The position numbers were made by a program, and so were the translations under genes. This document shows, one piece after another, positions 1-6,480 of a DNA stretch of 8,873 bases. The notes beneath the pieces were generated by a model. It searched no databases. It was not told the DNA's origin and saw only the letters and a list, made by a program, of their open reading frames with translations. Each line of letters begins with the position of its first letter. Within the stretch, counting starts at the first letter, position 1. Origin of the DNA: Pseudomonadota bacterium (GTDB taxonomy: Bacteria > Pseudomonadota > Gammaproteobacteria > Burkholderiales > Burkholderiaceae_C); the NCBI GenBank assembly GCA_018241985.1, contig JAFECV010000068.1:1-8873 (forward strand), read 5' to 3'.

Positions 1-93
1 GGCGGGCGGCCCGGGCCCGCGCTGCAGGCGGGTCGCGCCCGCCGGGCCGCGCACCACCACTGCGAACGGCGCGCGCTGCGCCCTGCCCGCCGC

Positions 94-1467
94 CTATGCG
101 GCTCGGCGGGCTTGAAACGGCAACACGTTCGATGGCGGCGTGCCATCGTGCTGCGGCGCTGGTTCGCTCTCGCGCTGTGGCGCGGGCTGCGGCGGCGCTT
201 CGCCGCCCGTCTTGCGCGCCTGGGTCCGCGCGGCGGTGACCTTGCGCATGCGCTCGCCGCGTCGCAGGCTGATTTGTTCCTTCGCGTCGAGTTGGCCGGT
301 GCTCGGCAGCGGTTGCGCCGCGGCCCGAGTGCTGGCACGGTCGAGCGCCTCCATGACATCCATGCCGACCAGGTCGACGTAGAACTGGGCGGTCTGGATA
401 CTCGAATGGCCGAGCACCTGGGCCAGCTGATGCGTGTTCAGACCGCGGCGCACCCAGTCCGTGGCCCCCAGATGGCGCAGGTCCCGGAACTGAAGCTGCG
501 GCATTCCGGCCTTCTCGCGCACCCGGTTCCACATCATCTTCACGGCGTTCTTCGACATCGGGAACACCCGGCCACACGGGCTATGCGGCAGCGCCTCGAG
601 CACCTGCTGGGCGGTCTGCGAGAACACATAGTTGCGCCGACCCGTCTTGCTTGGCAGCACGGCGACGCGGTGCTCGACGTCGACGTCGGCCCAGCGCATC
701 TGCATCAGCGAATCGAGCCGCAGCGTCGACTCCCTGGCCACGGTGACCAGCGGCCAGAAATACGGGTTGTCGCACTCGCCGAGGGCCTGGTCGACGGCCG
801 CGCGCTGCTCCGGGGTCAGGAACACGAAACGCCGCGCCGACTTGCCCAGCTTGACCGCGATGCAGGGATTCTCGAAGCCTGCCCAGCCCCATTCGCGCGC
901 CGCGGTGTTGAACAGCACCTTGAGCATCGCGAGTTCCTTCTGGATGGTGCTGTCCGAGAGCCCGTCCTTCTTCATCTGCGTGTGCAGCGCGCGGATGTCG
1001 GCCGCGCAAATCTCGCTGCAGCGCTTGATGGCCAGCGCGGCAATCGCGGCATAGGTTCCGGCCCGCGCCTCGCGGCGCCGGTCATTGTGCCGCTGCCAGG
1101 CCGCCGGCTGCACTTTGGGTTGGTGGGTGGCCAGCTCGGGCGCGCCATGCGCGTTGCGCACCTTCTTCAGCAACGGCATTCCGGCGCCCGCCAGGTAATG
1201 GTTGATGCGGTTCAGCTCGGCGTCGACGCCGCCCTTGAGCAGGCTGTGGTGCTCGGCGTAGTGCACCAGCGCCTGCGCCAGCGTGGCCCGCTTCGGGCCG
1301 CCGAGCACGGGCTCGTGTGCGCTGTTGGCATTCGCCAGTTGCTCGGCGCCCCATTGCACTGCGTCCGCGTACCGGTCGAAATCCTTGTGCGGGCGCAGGC
1401 CGTTCGCCAGCGTCACCTGCATGCGCCAGCCACCGCGGTAAGAAAACGGTTTTGCAGCCTTAGCCAT
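94..1467 (-). CDS. Tyrosine-type site-specific recombinase (phage/island integrase)
   Basis: Predicted DNA strand-exchange enzyme of 457 residues that would insert or excise a mobile element. Residues 1-60 look like an arm-DNA-binding N-terminus (FSYRGGWRMQVTLANG near the start), about 65-205 the core-binding helical domain, and 215-375 the catalytic domain. Visible catalytic residues are R250 (TLRLDSL), K274 (PSKTGRR), R331 (RDLRH), H354 (LGHSS) and the nucleophile Y363 (AQFYVDL). The usual His of the HxxR box is Arg (R328). Residues 379-457 form a basic, Pro/Ala/Gln-rich tail, probably disordered. I chose the ATG at 1467 because GGAG lies 7 bases upstream; an in-frame TTG at 1515 would add 16 low-complexity residues. 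The gene lies downstream of tRNA-Lys on the same strand, typical of island integrases. The family is clear, but the element it belongs to is not visible. Bases 1-93 beyond its stop show nothing I can assign. Confidence 0.93.
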   Translation of the reverse strand: MAKAAKPFSYRGGWRMQVTLANGLRPHKDFDRYADAVQWGAEQLANANSAHEPVLGGPKRATLAQALVHYAEHHSLLKGGVDAELNRINHYLAGAGMPLLKKVRNAHGAPELATHQPKVQPAAWQRHNDRRREARAGTYAAIAALAIKRCSEICAADIRALHTQMKKDGLSDSTIQKELAMLKVLFNTAAREWGWAGFENPCIAVKLGKSARRFVFLTPEQRAAVDQALGECDNPYFWPLVTVARESTLRLDSLMQMRWADVDVEHRVAVLPSKTGRRNYVFSQTAQQVLEALPHSPCGRVFPMSKNAVKMMWNRVREKAGMPQLQFRDLRHLGATDWVRRGLNTHQLAQVLGHSSIQTAQFYVDLVGMDVMEALDRASTRAAAQPLPSTGQLDAKEQISLRRGERMRKVTAARTQARKTGGEAPPQPAPQRESEPAPQHDGTPPSNVLPFQARRAA

Positions 1468-1552
1468 GGCGCCGCTCCGCCACCGCGCGGGTGCTCGTCG
1501 CCACTCCGGGCTCAAGTCGGGCCGCCAACGAGGCCCGGGAAATCGATTGCAT
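1460..1552 (-). CDS. Possible 30-residue small ORF overlapping the integrase start
   Basis: An ATG at 1552, preceded by AGGTGAAG, opens a frame of 30 codons (beginning MQSISRASLAARLEPG) that stops with TAA inside the first codons of the integrase, overlapping it by 8 bases in another frame. The overlap would permit translational coupling to the integrase. No family is recognised. In DNA this GC-rich a short open frame may be chance, so this is only a candidate. Confidence 0.15.
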   Translation of the reverse strand: MQSISRASLAARLEPGVATSTRAVAERRHG

Positions 1553-1701
1553 CTTCACCTGTCATCTCCAGAAAGTAAGGGATGACGGGTAGAGCCACGG
1601 GTATTTAGCCTTTTCGGGCCAGCCACACCGCAGCCGCGTGCACCTCAAGCGCCGGCACGCGCATCCGACCGCAGCAGCAGCGCCGGCTCGGGCGAGCCCG
1701 T

Positions 1702-1724
1702 TGCGCTATCAACTGCGCTATCAA
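1702..1724. repeat. Tandem 11-bp direct repeat upstream of the integrase
   Basis: TGCGCTATCAA occurs at 1702-1712 and again at 1714-1724, identical and one base apart, giving a 12-base period close to one helical turn. Such paired sites on one DNA face suit cooperative protein binding, for example integrase arm sites, an excisionase or a repressor. That role is inference from position only. Confidence 0.5.
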
Positions 1725-1770
1725 ATGCCCATAAACGGCGCTCTCTATGCCAAATCGAAGCCGAAACGAC

Positions 1771-1794
1771 AAAGGCCTCCGGATGGAGGCCTTT
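1771..1794 (-). terminator. Intrinsic terminator of the tRNA-Ala/tRNA-Lys transcript
   Basis: A perfect 10-bp inverted repeat, AAAGGCCTCC / GGAGGCCTTT, with a 4-base loop. On the minus strand the last stem bases are TTT and are followed by GTCGTTTC. It starts about 30 bases after the tRNA-Lys 3' end, so it most likely ends the tRNA transcript. The A/T ends make it roughly symmetrical, so it could also act on plus-strand transcription. Confidence 0.75.
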
Positions 1795-1823
1795 GAAATC
1801 AAGCACTTGCGCTCTTGGGTTTG

Positions 1824-1899
1824 TGGTGGGTTCTGAGAGGCTCGAACTCTCGACCTACGGATTAAGAGTCCGCTGCTCTACCAACTGAGCTAAGAACCC
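1824..1899 (-). tRNA. tRNA-Lys (anticodon CTT)
   Basis: A 76-base cloverleaf can be drawn in full. The acceptor stem is GGGTTCT with AGAACCC, discriminator A, and an encoded CCA end (1824-1826). The D arm begins TAGCTCAGTTGG. The anticodon stem GCGGA/TCCGT encloses loop CTCTTAA with anticodon CTT at 1864-1866, reading AAG. The T arm is GAGAG-TTCGAGC-CTCTC. It lies 22 bases after tRNA-Ala on the same strand and has no promoter of its own, so the two are probably transcribed together. Its 3' end is the natural candidate for the attachment site of the neighbouring integrase. Confidence 0.97.
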
Positions 1900-1921
1900 A
1901 CTTGTTCGAAAACTGGTGTTG

Positions 1922-1997
<76 letters not shown>

Positions 1998-2046
1998 ACA
2001 ACGGATGGCGTCCGGCAGCCTCGCGGCAACTGAACGCCAGACTGCG

Positions 2047-2075
2047 ATTATATGCGGCAAATCGGGCCGGCCGAA
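2047..2075 (-). promoter_or_regulatory. Promoter of the tRNA-Ala/tRNA-Lys unit
   Basis: On the minus strand a perfect -10 box TATAAT (2047-2052) is preceded by 17 bases and a weak -35 TTCGGC (2070-2075). Transcription would start near 2040, about 43 bases before the tRNA-Ala 5' end. The sigma-70 type is inferred from the consensus. Confidence 0.75.
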
Positions 2076-2076
2076 T

Positions 2077-2114
2077 CCGCGGCAGCCCGGCGGCGGCGCC
2101 TTGTCTTGCCGCGG
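2077..2114 (-). terminator. GC-rich inverted repeat after guaC, possible terminator
   Basis: An 8-bp perfect inverted repeat, CCGCGGCA (2077-2084) and TGCCGCGG (2107-2114), with a 22-base GC-rich loop lies 5 bases past the guaC stop codon. There is no U tract, so it may stabilise the mRNA end or aid Rho-dependent termination instead of acting as an intrinsic terminator. It also borders the -35 box of the tRNA promoter. Confidence 0.4.
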
Positions 2115-2119
2115 CCCGG

Positions 2120-3097
2120 TCACATCAGCAGGTGCTCGCCGGCGTTGTCGCCGCCGAGGATCACGTAGTTCACCTTGCGGATGTCCAGCAGCTTCGTGCC
2201 GCCGGCGTAGCTGATCGAGCTTTGCACGTCCTGCTCCATCTCGACCAGCGTGTCGCCGAGCCGGCCCTTGATCGGCTCGAGGATGCGCTTGCCTTCGACG
2301 TGCCGGTACTCGCCCTTGTTGAAGTCGCTGGCCGAGCCGTAGTACTCCTTGTAGCGCTTGCCGCCCTCTTCCACCGTCTGGCCGGGCGACTCCTCGTGGC
2401 CGGCCAGCATCGCGCCGATCATCACCATGGTCGCGCCGAAGCGGATCGACTTGGCGATGTCGCCGTGCTCGCGGATGCCGCCGTCGGCGATGATGGGCTT
2501 GGTCGCGACGCGCGCGCACCACTTCAGCGCCGAGAGCTGCCAGCCGCCGGTGCCGAAGCCCGTCTTGAGCTTGGTGATGCAGACCTTGCCCGGACCGATG
2601 CCGACCTTGGTCGCGTCGGCGCCCCAGTTTTCCAGGTCGATCACCGCCTCGGGCGTGCCGACGTTGCCGGCGATCACGAAGGCCTGGGGCAGCTTGTCCT
2701 TGAGATGGGCGATCATGTTCTTCACGCTGTCGGCGTGGCCGTGCGCGATGTCGATCGTGATGTATTCGGGCGCGAGGCCCGCGGCCACCAGTTGATCGAC
2801 CGTCGCGTAGTCCGCCGGCTTCACGCCGAGCGAGATCGACGCGAACACGCCCTTGGCCTTCATGTCGGCGACGAACTTGACGTTGTCCAGGTCGAACCGA
2901 TGCATCACGTAGAAATAGCCGTTCTGCGCAAGCCAGGTGCAGATGCTCTCGTCGACCACGGTTTTCATGTTCGCCGGCACCACCGGGATGCGGAACGACC
3001 GCCCGCCCAGTTGCACCGAGGCGTCGCATTGCGAACGGCTGTCCACGCGGCACTTGCGCGGCAGCAGCAGGACGTTGTCGTAGTCGAAGATTTCCAT
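2120..3097 (-). CDS. guaC: GMP reductase
   Basis: Cytoplasmic enzyme that reduces GMP to IMP and ammonia with NADPH, returning guanine nucleotides to the adenine branch. The protein has 325 residues, matching the shorter GuaC type known from Bacillus and relatives (about 326) rather than E. coli GuaC (347). It opens with [16 protein letters not shown], then [21 protein letters not shown] and the signature [11 protein letters not shown] with catalytic C173. These are followed by [20 protein letters not shown], a phosphate-binding segment, and [10 protein letters not shown]. No CBS insertion is present, which argues against IMP dehydrogenase. The start ATG has AGGAG 11 bases upstream, a slightly long spacing. 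A terminator lies between it and the upstream secreted-protein gene, so it is probably transcribed separately. I see no clear promoter in its short leader. Confidence 0.96.
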   Translation of the reverse strand: MEIFDYDNVLLLPRKCRVDSRSQCDASVQLGGRSFRIPVVPANMKTVVDESICTWLAQNGYFYVMHRFDLDNVKFVADMKAKGVFASISLGVKPADYATVDQLVAAGLAPEYITIDIAHGHADSVKNMIAHLKDKLPQAFVIAGNVGTPEAVIDLENWGADATKVGIGPGKVCITKLKTGFGTGGWQLSALKWCARVATKPIIADGGIREHGDIAKSIRFGATMVMIGAMLAGHEESPGQTVEEGGKRYKEYYGSASDFNKGEYRHVEGKRILEPIKGRLGDTLVEMEQDVQSSISYAGGTKLLDIRKVNYVILGGDNAGEHLLM

Positions 3098-3103
3098 GGG
3101 GTT

Positions 3104-3140
3104 CCAAGCTCCTGTCGGGTCACAAAGGAAGGGCGCTTGG
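3104..3140 (-). promoter_or_regulatory. Inverted repeat around the guaC ribosome binding site
   Basis: On the minus strand CCAAGC (3135-3140) can pair with GCTTGG (3104-3109), with the AGGAG ribosome binding site (3109-3113) at the end of the loop and its last base in the stem. The same CCAAG/CTTGG pair forms the core of the terminator at 3180-3210, so alternative pairings are possible. A regulatory role is inference. Confidence 0.3.
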
Positions 3141-3179
3141 CCTGGCTGCCGGTCGTGCGCCCATGGAAAAAATGGGCAC

Positions 3180-3210
3180 AAAAAACCGAGCCAAGAAAAC
3201 TTGGGCCCGG
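3180..3210 (-). terminator. Intrinsic terminator between the secreted-protein gene and guaC
   Basis: On the minus strand CCGGGCCCAAG (3200-3210) pairs with CTTGGCTCGG (3186-3195) as two 5-bp helices around one bulged C, with a TTTT loop and a TTTTTT run immediately after (3180-3185). It starts 30 bases past the stop codon of the upstream minus-strand gene and about 83 bases before guaC. It is a classical terminator for the upstream gene; it could act as an attenuator for guaC if transcription starts upstream of it. Confidence 0.8.
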
Positions 3211-3239
3211 TGCTTGATTCTACCCTTCGTCCACCCTTC

Positions 3240-3962
3240 CTAGTCCCCCACGCCGCAATGCGACGCGGCGGCCGCCAGGATGTGCCCGCGCGCATCCTGC
3301 ACCCAGCCGATGGCCTGCAGCCGCTCCGGGTCGCTGCCTTCGGGCAATTGCATCGGGCGCAATTCGCTGTAGCGCCTGCGCGCGCCTCGCCCGACCGCAT
3401 TCGCCGCGCCCAGCGCCGTCTCGAAGCTGTTCCTGACCAGGTTGCGCGCGATCGGGCTGCCGGCGGTGCCCGCCGGCACGCGCTCGATCACGAGCAGCCA
3501 TGCGGAGAGCGGGCCGGCGCCGCGGCTGGCCTTAGTCAACGGGCCGACCTCGATCGACGCGCCGACATAGCCGTTGAACACCGGGCCGCGCGCGACGCGC
3601 AGCGGCAGCGCTGCCTGAGGACCGACGCGGCTGTCCACGCTGGTGCTGCGCGGCGGCGCGGCGCGGCCGAGCTGCCGCAGCCGCAGTGCCGCGTCCGCGC
3701 TTTGCGCGGCCGACAGCGATGCGTCGTCGCCTTTGTCGCTCGGCACGATCCAGTCGATCGCAAGCTGGCCGCGGCCGGCCTGCGGCGTGGCCGCATCGCG
3801 CCAGCAGTCGGCGCAGTCGGCGTCGATGAAGCGCTCGAGCAGCGCCGCGGGCCGCGGCTGGCCGTTGCTGTCGCAGGACGACTGCAGCAGGCCCTGTGCC
3901 TGCGCCATCGAGGCCATCGAAGCGGTGCAGCACAGGATTGCGGCGATGCGCAGGGCTTTCAT
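3240..3962 (-). CDS. Secreted protein of unknown function with a CxxC motif
   Basis: A 240-residue protein that I do not recognise. Residues 1-22 form a Sec signal peptide (MKALR, hydrophobic core, cleavage after AQA), so it is probably periplasmic. The mature part carries C30, a CxxC pair at C50/C53 in [12 protein letters not shown], and a near-terminal C236 (SHCGVGD). The only other cysteines are in the signal peptide. The ERF...CxxCW pattern loosely recalls the secreted thioredoxin-like DUF1223 family, but this is only a visual resemblance. There is no membrane anchor or lipobox. The ATG at 3962 has AAGG 9 bases upstream. The gene is divergent from uvrD, with only 27 bases between the two starts, and is followed by a strong terminator, so it is probably transcribed alone. 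The existence of the gene is well supported; the function is open. Confidence 0.8.
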   Translation of the reverse strand: MKALRIAAILCCTASMASMAQAQGLLQSSCDSNGQPRPAALLERFIDADCADCWRDAATPQAGRGQLAIDWIVPSDKGDDASLSAAQSADAALRLRQLGRAAPPRSTSVDSRVGPQAALPLRVARGPVFNGYVGASIEVGPLTKASRGAGPLSAWLLVIERVPAGTAGSPIARNLVRNSFETALGAANAVGRGARRRYSELRPMQLPEGSDPERLQAIGWVQDARGHILAAAASHCGVGD

Positions 3963-3990
3963 CGGGGGTCGCCTTTCTACAATGCTCGTA
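3956..3990 (+). promoter_or_regulatory. uvrD promoter predicting a leaderless transcript
   Basis: A -10 box TACAAT (3978-3983) ends 6 bases before the uvrD ATG, so the expected transcription start falls on the A of the start codon. A weak -35 match CTTTCA (3956-3961) is spaced by 16 bases. No Shine-Dalgarno sequence is visible. The promoter overlaps the start and 5' flank of the divergent secreted-protein gene. Confidence 0.55.
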
Positions 3991-6467
3991 TGGTGTCAGA
4001 AACGGTGTCCGAAGGCCGCGGCGGCGCGGCAGATTCCCCGCTGCTCGCGCAGCTCAATCCCGAACAACGCGCGGCGGTGACCTTGCCGCCCGAGCACGCG
4101 CTGATCCTGGCCGGCGCCGGATCGGGCAAGACCCGTGTGCTGACCACCCGCATCGCCTGGCTGCTGCAGACCGGCCAGGTGTCGCCGGGCGGCGTGCTCG
4201 CGGTGACCTTCACGAACAAGGCGGCGCGCGAGATGATGGCGCGGCTGTCGGCGCTGCTGCCGGTGAACGTGCGCGGCATGTGGATCGGCACCTTCCATGG
4301 CCTGTGCAACCGCTTTCTGCGCGCGCACCACCGCGTCGCGAACCTGCCTTCGACGTTCCAGATCCTGGACACGCAGGACCAGCTCTCGGCGATCAAGCGG
4401 CTGATGAAGCAATACAACGTCGACGACGAACGCCATCCGGCGAAGGAGCTCGCCTGGTTCATCGCCGGCTGCAAGGAGGACGGCCTGCGCGCAGCCGCGG
4501 TCGAGGCGCGCGACGAGCTGACGCGCCGGCGCGTCGAGCTGTACCAGCTGTACGAAGAGCAGTGCCAGCGCGAGGGCGTGGTCGACTTCGGCGAGCTGAT
4601 GCTGCGCAGCTACGAACTGCTGCGTGACAACGACCCGCTGCGGGAACACTACCGGCGCCGCTTCCGCCATGTGCTGGTCGACGAGTTCCAGGACACGAAC
4701 CGGTTGCAGTACGCGTGGCTGAAGATGTTCGTGCCGCTGCCCGGCGAGGCGAGCACGGCCCCGGGCGGCGCGCTGTTCGCGGTCGGCGACGACGACCAGA
4801 GCATCTACGCGTTCCGCGGCGCGCGCGTCGGCAACATGGCCGACTTCGTGCGCGAGTACCGCGTCGCGCACCAGATCAAGCTCGAGCAGAACTACCGCAG
4901 CTTCGGCAACATCCTCGATGCCGCGAACGAGCTGATCAGCCACAACCGGCAGCGCCTGGGCAAGAACCTGCGCACGACCCTAGGCGCCGGTGAGCCGGTG
5001 CGGGTGGTCGAGTCGGTCAGCGACTTTGCCGAGGCGCAGTGGCTGGTCGACGAGGTACGGCAACTGCTGCGCGACCAGGGCACGGCACCCGCGTTCGCGC
5101 GCCGCGAGATCGCGGTGCTGTACCGCAGCAACGCGCAGAGCCGGGTGATCGAGACGGTGCTGTTCAACGCCGGCGTGCCGTACCGGGTCTACGGCGGGCT
5201 GCGCTTCTTCGAGCGCGCCGAGGTCAAGCACGCGCTGGCCTATCTGCGCCTGCTGGAGAACCCGCGCGACGACACGAGCTTTCTGCGCGTCGTCAACTTC
5301 CCGCCGCGCGGCATCGGCGCGCGCAGCCTCGAGCAGTTGCAGGACGCGGCGCGCACCGCGGGGGGTTCGCTGCACGACGCGGCTTCCAACGTGCCGGGCA
5401 AGGCCGGCGCGAACCTGCGCGCGTTCATCGCGCGCATCGACGTGCTGCGCGAGCAGACGCAAGGCAAGACATTGCGCGAGATCATCGAACTGGTGCTCGA
5501 CGCGAGCGGCCTGATCGAGCATTACCGCAGCGAGCGCGAAGGCGCGGACCGGGTCGAGAACCTCGAGGAGCTGGTGAACGCGGCCGAGAGCTTCGTCACG
5601 CAGGAAGGCTTCGGCCGCGACGCCGTCGCACTGCCGCTCGACGAGCTGCGCCAGAGCCCGGCCAGCCAGGGGCTGATGCCGGACGCGGATGGTTCCGCGC
5701 AAGGCGTCGATGCGCTGCCGGCCTCATCACTTTCCGTGCCCTCCTCGCCCGCGCCGACGACCGCTGCGGGCGCGGCAGCGGTTTCGCCGGACGGCGAAAC
5801 CTTGAGTCCGCTCGCCGCGTTCCTGACCCATGCGGCGCTGGAGTCGGGCGACAACCAGGCACAGGCCGGGCAGGACGCGGTGCAGCTGATGACCGTGCAT
5901 TCGGCCAAGGGACTGGAGTTCGACGCGGTGTTCATCAGCGGGCTGGAAGAAGGGCTGTTTCCGCACGAGAACTCGCTGTCGGACTACCAGGGCCTCGAGG
6001 AAGAACGCCGGCTGATGTACGTCGCGATCACCCGCGCGCGAAAGCGCCTGTACCTGAGCTTCGCGCAGACCCGGCTGCTGCACGGCCAGACCCGTTATCA
6101 CCTGCGCAGCCGCTTCTTCGACGAACTACCCGAGCCCACGCTGAAATGGTTGACGCCGAAGCAGCCGGGCTTCGGGACCGGGTTTGCTACGAATATGAGA
6201 GCTAGAGGTGAAGATTCCACCTTCGTTTCAGGCCGATTCGACCGATATTCCGCGCCGGCAGCCCCGACCGCCGGCGCGCAGGACGCAGCGAGCGCGCGTG
6301 CGTCCCACGGCCTGCGCCCCGGCATGCAGGTCTTTCACACCAAGTTCGGCGAAGGTACGGTGATCACGCTCGAAGGCCAGGGCGACGACGCGCGCGCGCA
6401 GGTGAAGTTCCCGCGCCACGGCGTCAAATGGCTCGCGCTGTCGGTGGCGAAGCTGGTGCCGGTGTAG
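3990..6467 (+). CDS. uvrD: DNA helicase II (UvrD, superfamily 1A)
   Basis: ATP-driven 3'-5' helicase of nucleotide excision repair and mismatch repair, which removes the incised strand before gap filling. The 825-residue product has all SF1A motifs: Q26, Walker A AGAGSGKT (41-48), AVTFTNKAAREM (71-82), VDEFQDTN (230-237), VGDDDQSIYAFRGA (265-278), LEQNYRS (298-304), VQLMTVHSAKGLEF (631-644) and ERRLMYVAITRARK (672-685). The C-terminal GMQVFHTKFGEG (from 778) is the Tudor-like RNA-polymerase-binding domain typical of UvrD/PcrA and not of Rep. It is about 100 residues longer than E. coli UvrD (720), mainly from an Ala/Ser/Pro linker (about 561-617) and a loop before the Tudor domain. The frame is open far upstream, but the homology begins at LNPEQRAAV, so ATG 3990 fits. 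It converges on the BPSS1780-family gene with 13 bases between the stops. Confidence 0.96.
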   Translation: MVSETVSEGRGGAADSPLLAQLNPEQRAAVTLPPEHALILAGAGSGKTRVLTTRIAWLLQTGQVSPGGVLAVTFTNKAAREMMARLSALLPVNVRGMWIGTFHGLCNRFLRAHHRVANLPSTFQILDTQDQLSAIKRLMKQYNVDDERHPAKELAWFIAGCKEDGLRAAAVEARDELTRRRVELYQLYEEQCQREGVVDFGELMLRSYELLRDNDPLREHYRRRFRHVLVDEFQDTNRLQYAWLKMFVPLPGEASTAPGGALFAVGDDDQSIYAFRGARVGNMADFVREYRVAHQIKLEQNYRSFGNILDAANELISHNRQRLGKNLRTTLGAGEPVRVVESVSDFAEAQWLVDEVRQLLRDQGTAPAFARREIAVLYRSNAQSRVIETVLFNAGVPYRVYGGLRFFERAEVKHALAYLRLLENPRDDTSFLRVVNFPPRGIGARSLEQLQDAARTAGGSLHDAASNVPGKAGANLRAFIARIDVLREQTQGKTLREIIELVLDASGLIEHYRSEREGADRVENLEELVNAAESFVTQEGFGRDAVALPLDELRQSPASQGLMPDADGSAQGVDALPASSLSVPSSPAPTTAAGAAAVSPDGETLSPLAAFLTHAALESGDNQAQAGQDAVQLMTVHSAKGLEFDAVFISGLEEGLFPHENSLSDYQGLEEERRLMYVAITRARKRLYLSFAQTRLLHGQTRYHLRSRFFDELPEPTLKWLTPKQPGFGTGFATNMRARGEDSTFVSGRFDRYSAPAAPTAGAQDAASARASHGLRPGMQVFHTKFGEGTVITLEGQGDDARAQVKFPRHGVKWLALSVAKLVPV
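5780..5801. repeat. Perfect 9-bp inverted repeat within uvrD
   Basis: GGTTTCGCC (5780-5788), loop GGAC, GGCGAAACC (5793-5801). It encodes residues 597-604 (AVSPDGET) in the variable Ala/Ser/Pro linker. It may be an intragenic hairpin, a captured REP-like palindrome or chance in GC-rich DNA. Confidence 0.5.
6183..6208. repeat. AT-rich patch in uvrD resembling a dispersed intergenic repeat
   Basis: TTTGCTACGAATATGAGAGC and the bases just after it (through 6208) stand out from the very GC-rich gene and encode residues 732-740 (FATNMRARG) in the loop before the Tudor domain. The style (TTTGCTA, short AT-rich core, then AGCTA) recalls small dispersed repeats that I remember from Comamonadaceae genomes, which I cannot verify here. 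Confidence 0.25.
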
Positions 6468-6480
6468 CGCGGCGCGCAGC

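Larger units (their letters stand above)
1468..1823. other. Gene-poor stretch between the integrase and the tRNA pair
   Basis: About 350 bases with no convincing gene. It holds the possible small ORF ending at the integrase start, a tandem 11-bp direct repeat (1702-1724) and the hairpin terminator at 1771-1794. A 65-codon minus-strand frame at 1605-1802 runs through the terminator and shows no domain, so I do not call it. If an element is integrated here, its attachment site should lie in or close to the right end of this stretch. No copy of the tRNA-Lys 3' end is seen elsewhere in the window. Confidence 0.6.

Noticed and set aside
2..115. Plus-strand frame open from the left edge to a TGA at 113-115
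   Set aside because: Only 38 codons of Ala/Arg/Pro-rich sequence overlapping the integrase 3' end; open frames of this length are expected by chance here.
1468..1515. Upstream TTG start of the integrase
   Set aside because: The added 16 residues are low-complexity, while the ATG at 1467 has a GGAG ribosome binding site at good spacing.
112..1578. Long plus-strand open frame opposite the integrase (488 codons)
   Set aside because: It is antisense to a recombinase with intact catalytic residues, has Arg/Leu/His-rich composition typical of GC-rich shadow frames, and shows no domain.
1605..1802. 65-codon minus-strand frame between the integrase and tRNA-Lys
   Set aside because: It reads through the terminator hairpin and the tandem repeat and has no recognisable domain or ribosome binding site.
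3159..3177. GCCCAT/ATGGGC hairpin as a terminator
   Set aside because: It is not followed by a T run on either strand, and the adjacent stretch at 3180-3210 already explains termination on the minus strand. It may be part of the guaC leader fold.
3096..3989. Upstream extension of the uvrD frame by 298 codons
   Set aside because: It lies antisense to the secreted-protein gene, has no helicase homology, and UvrD similarity begins just after ATG 3990.
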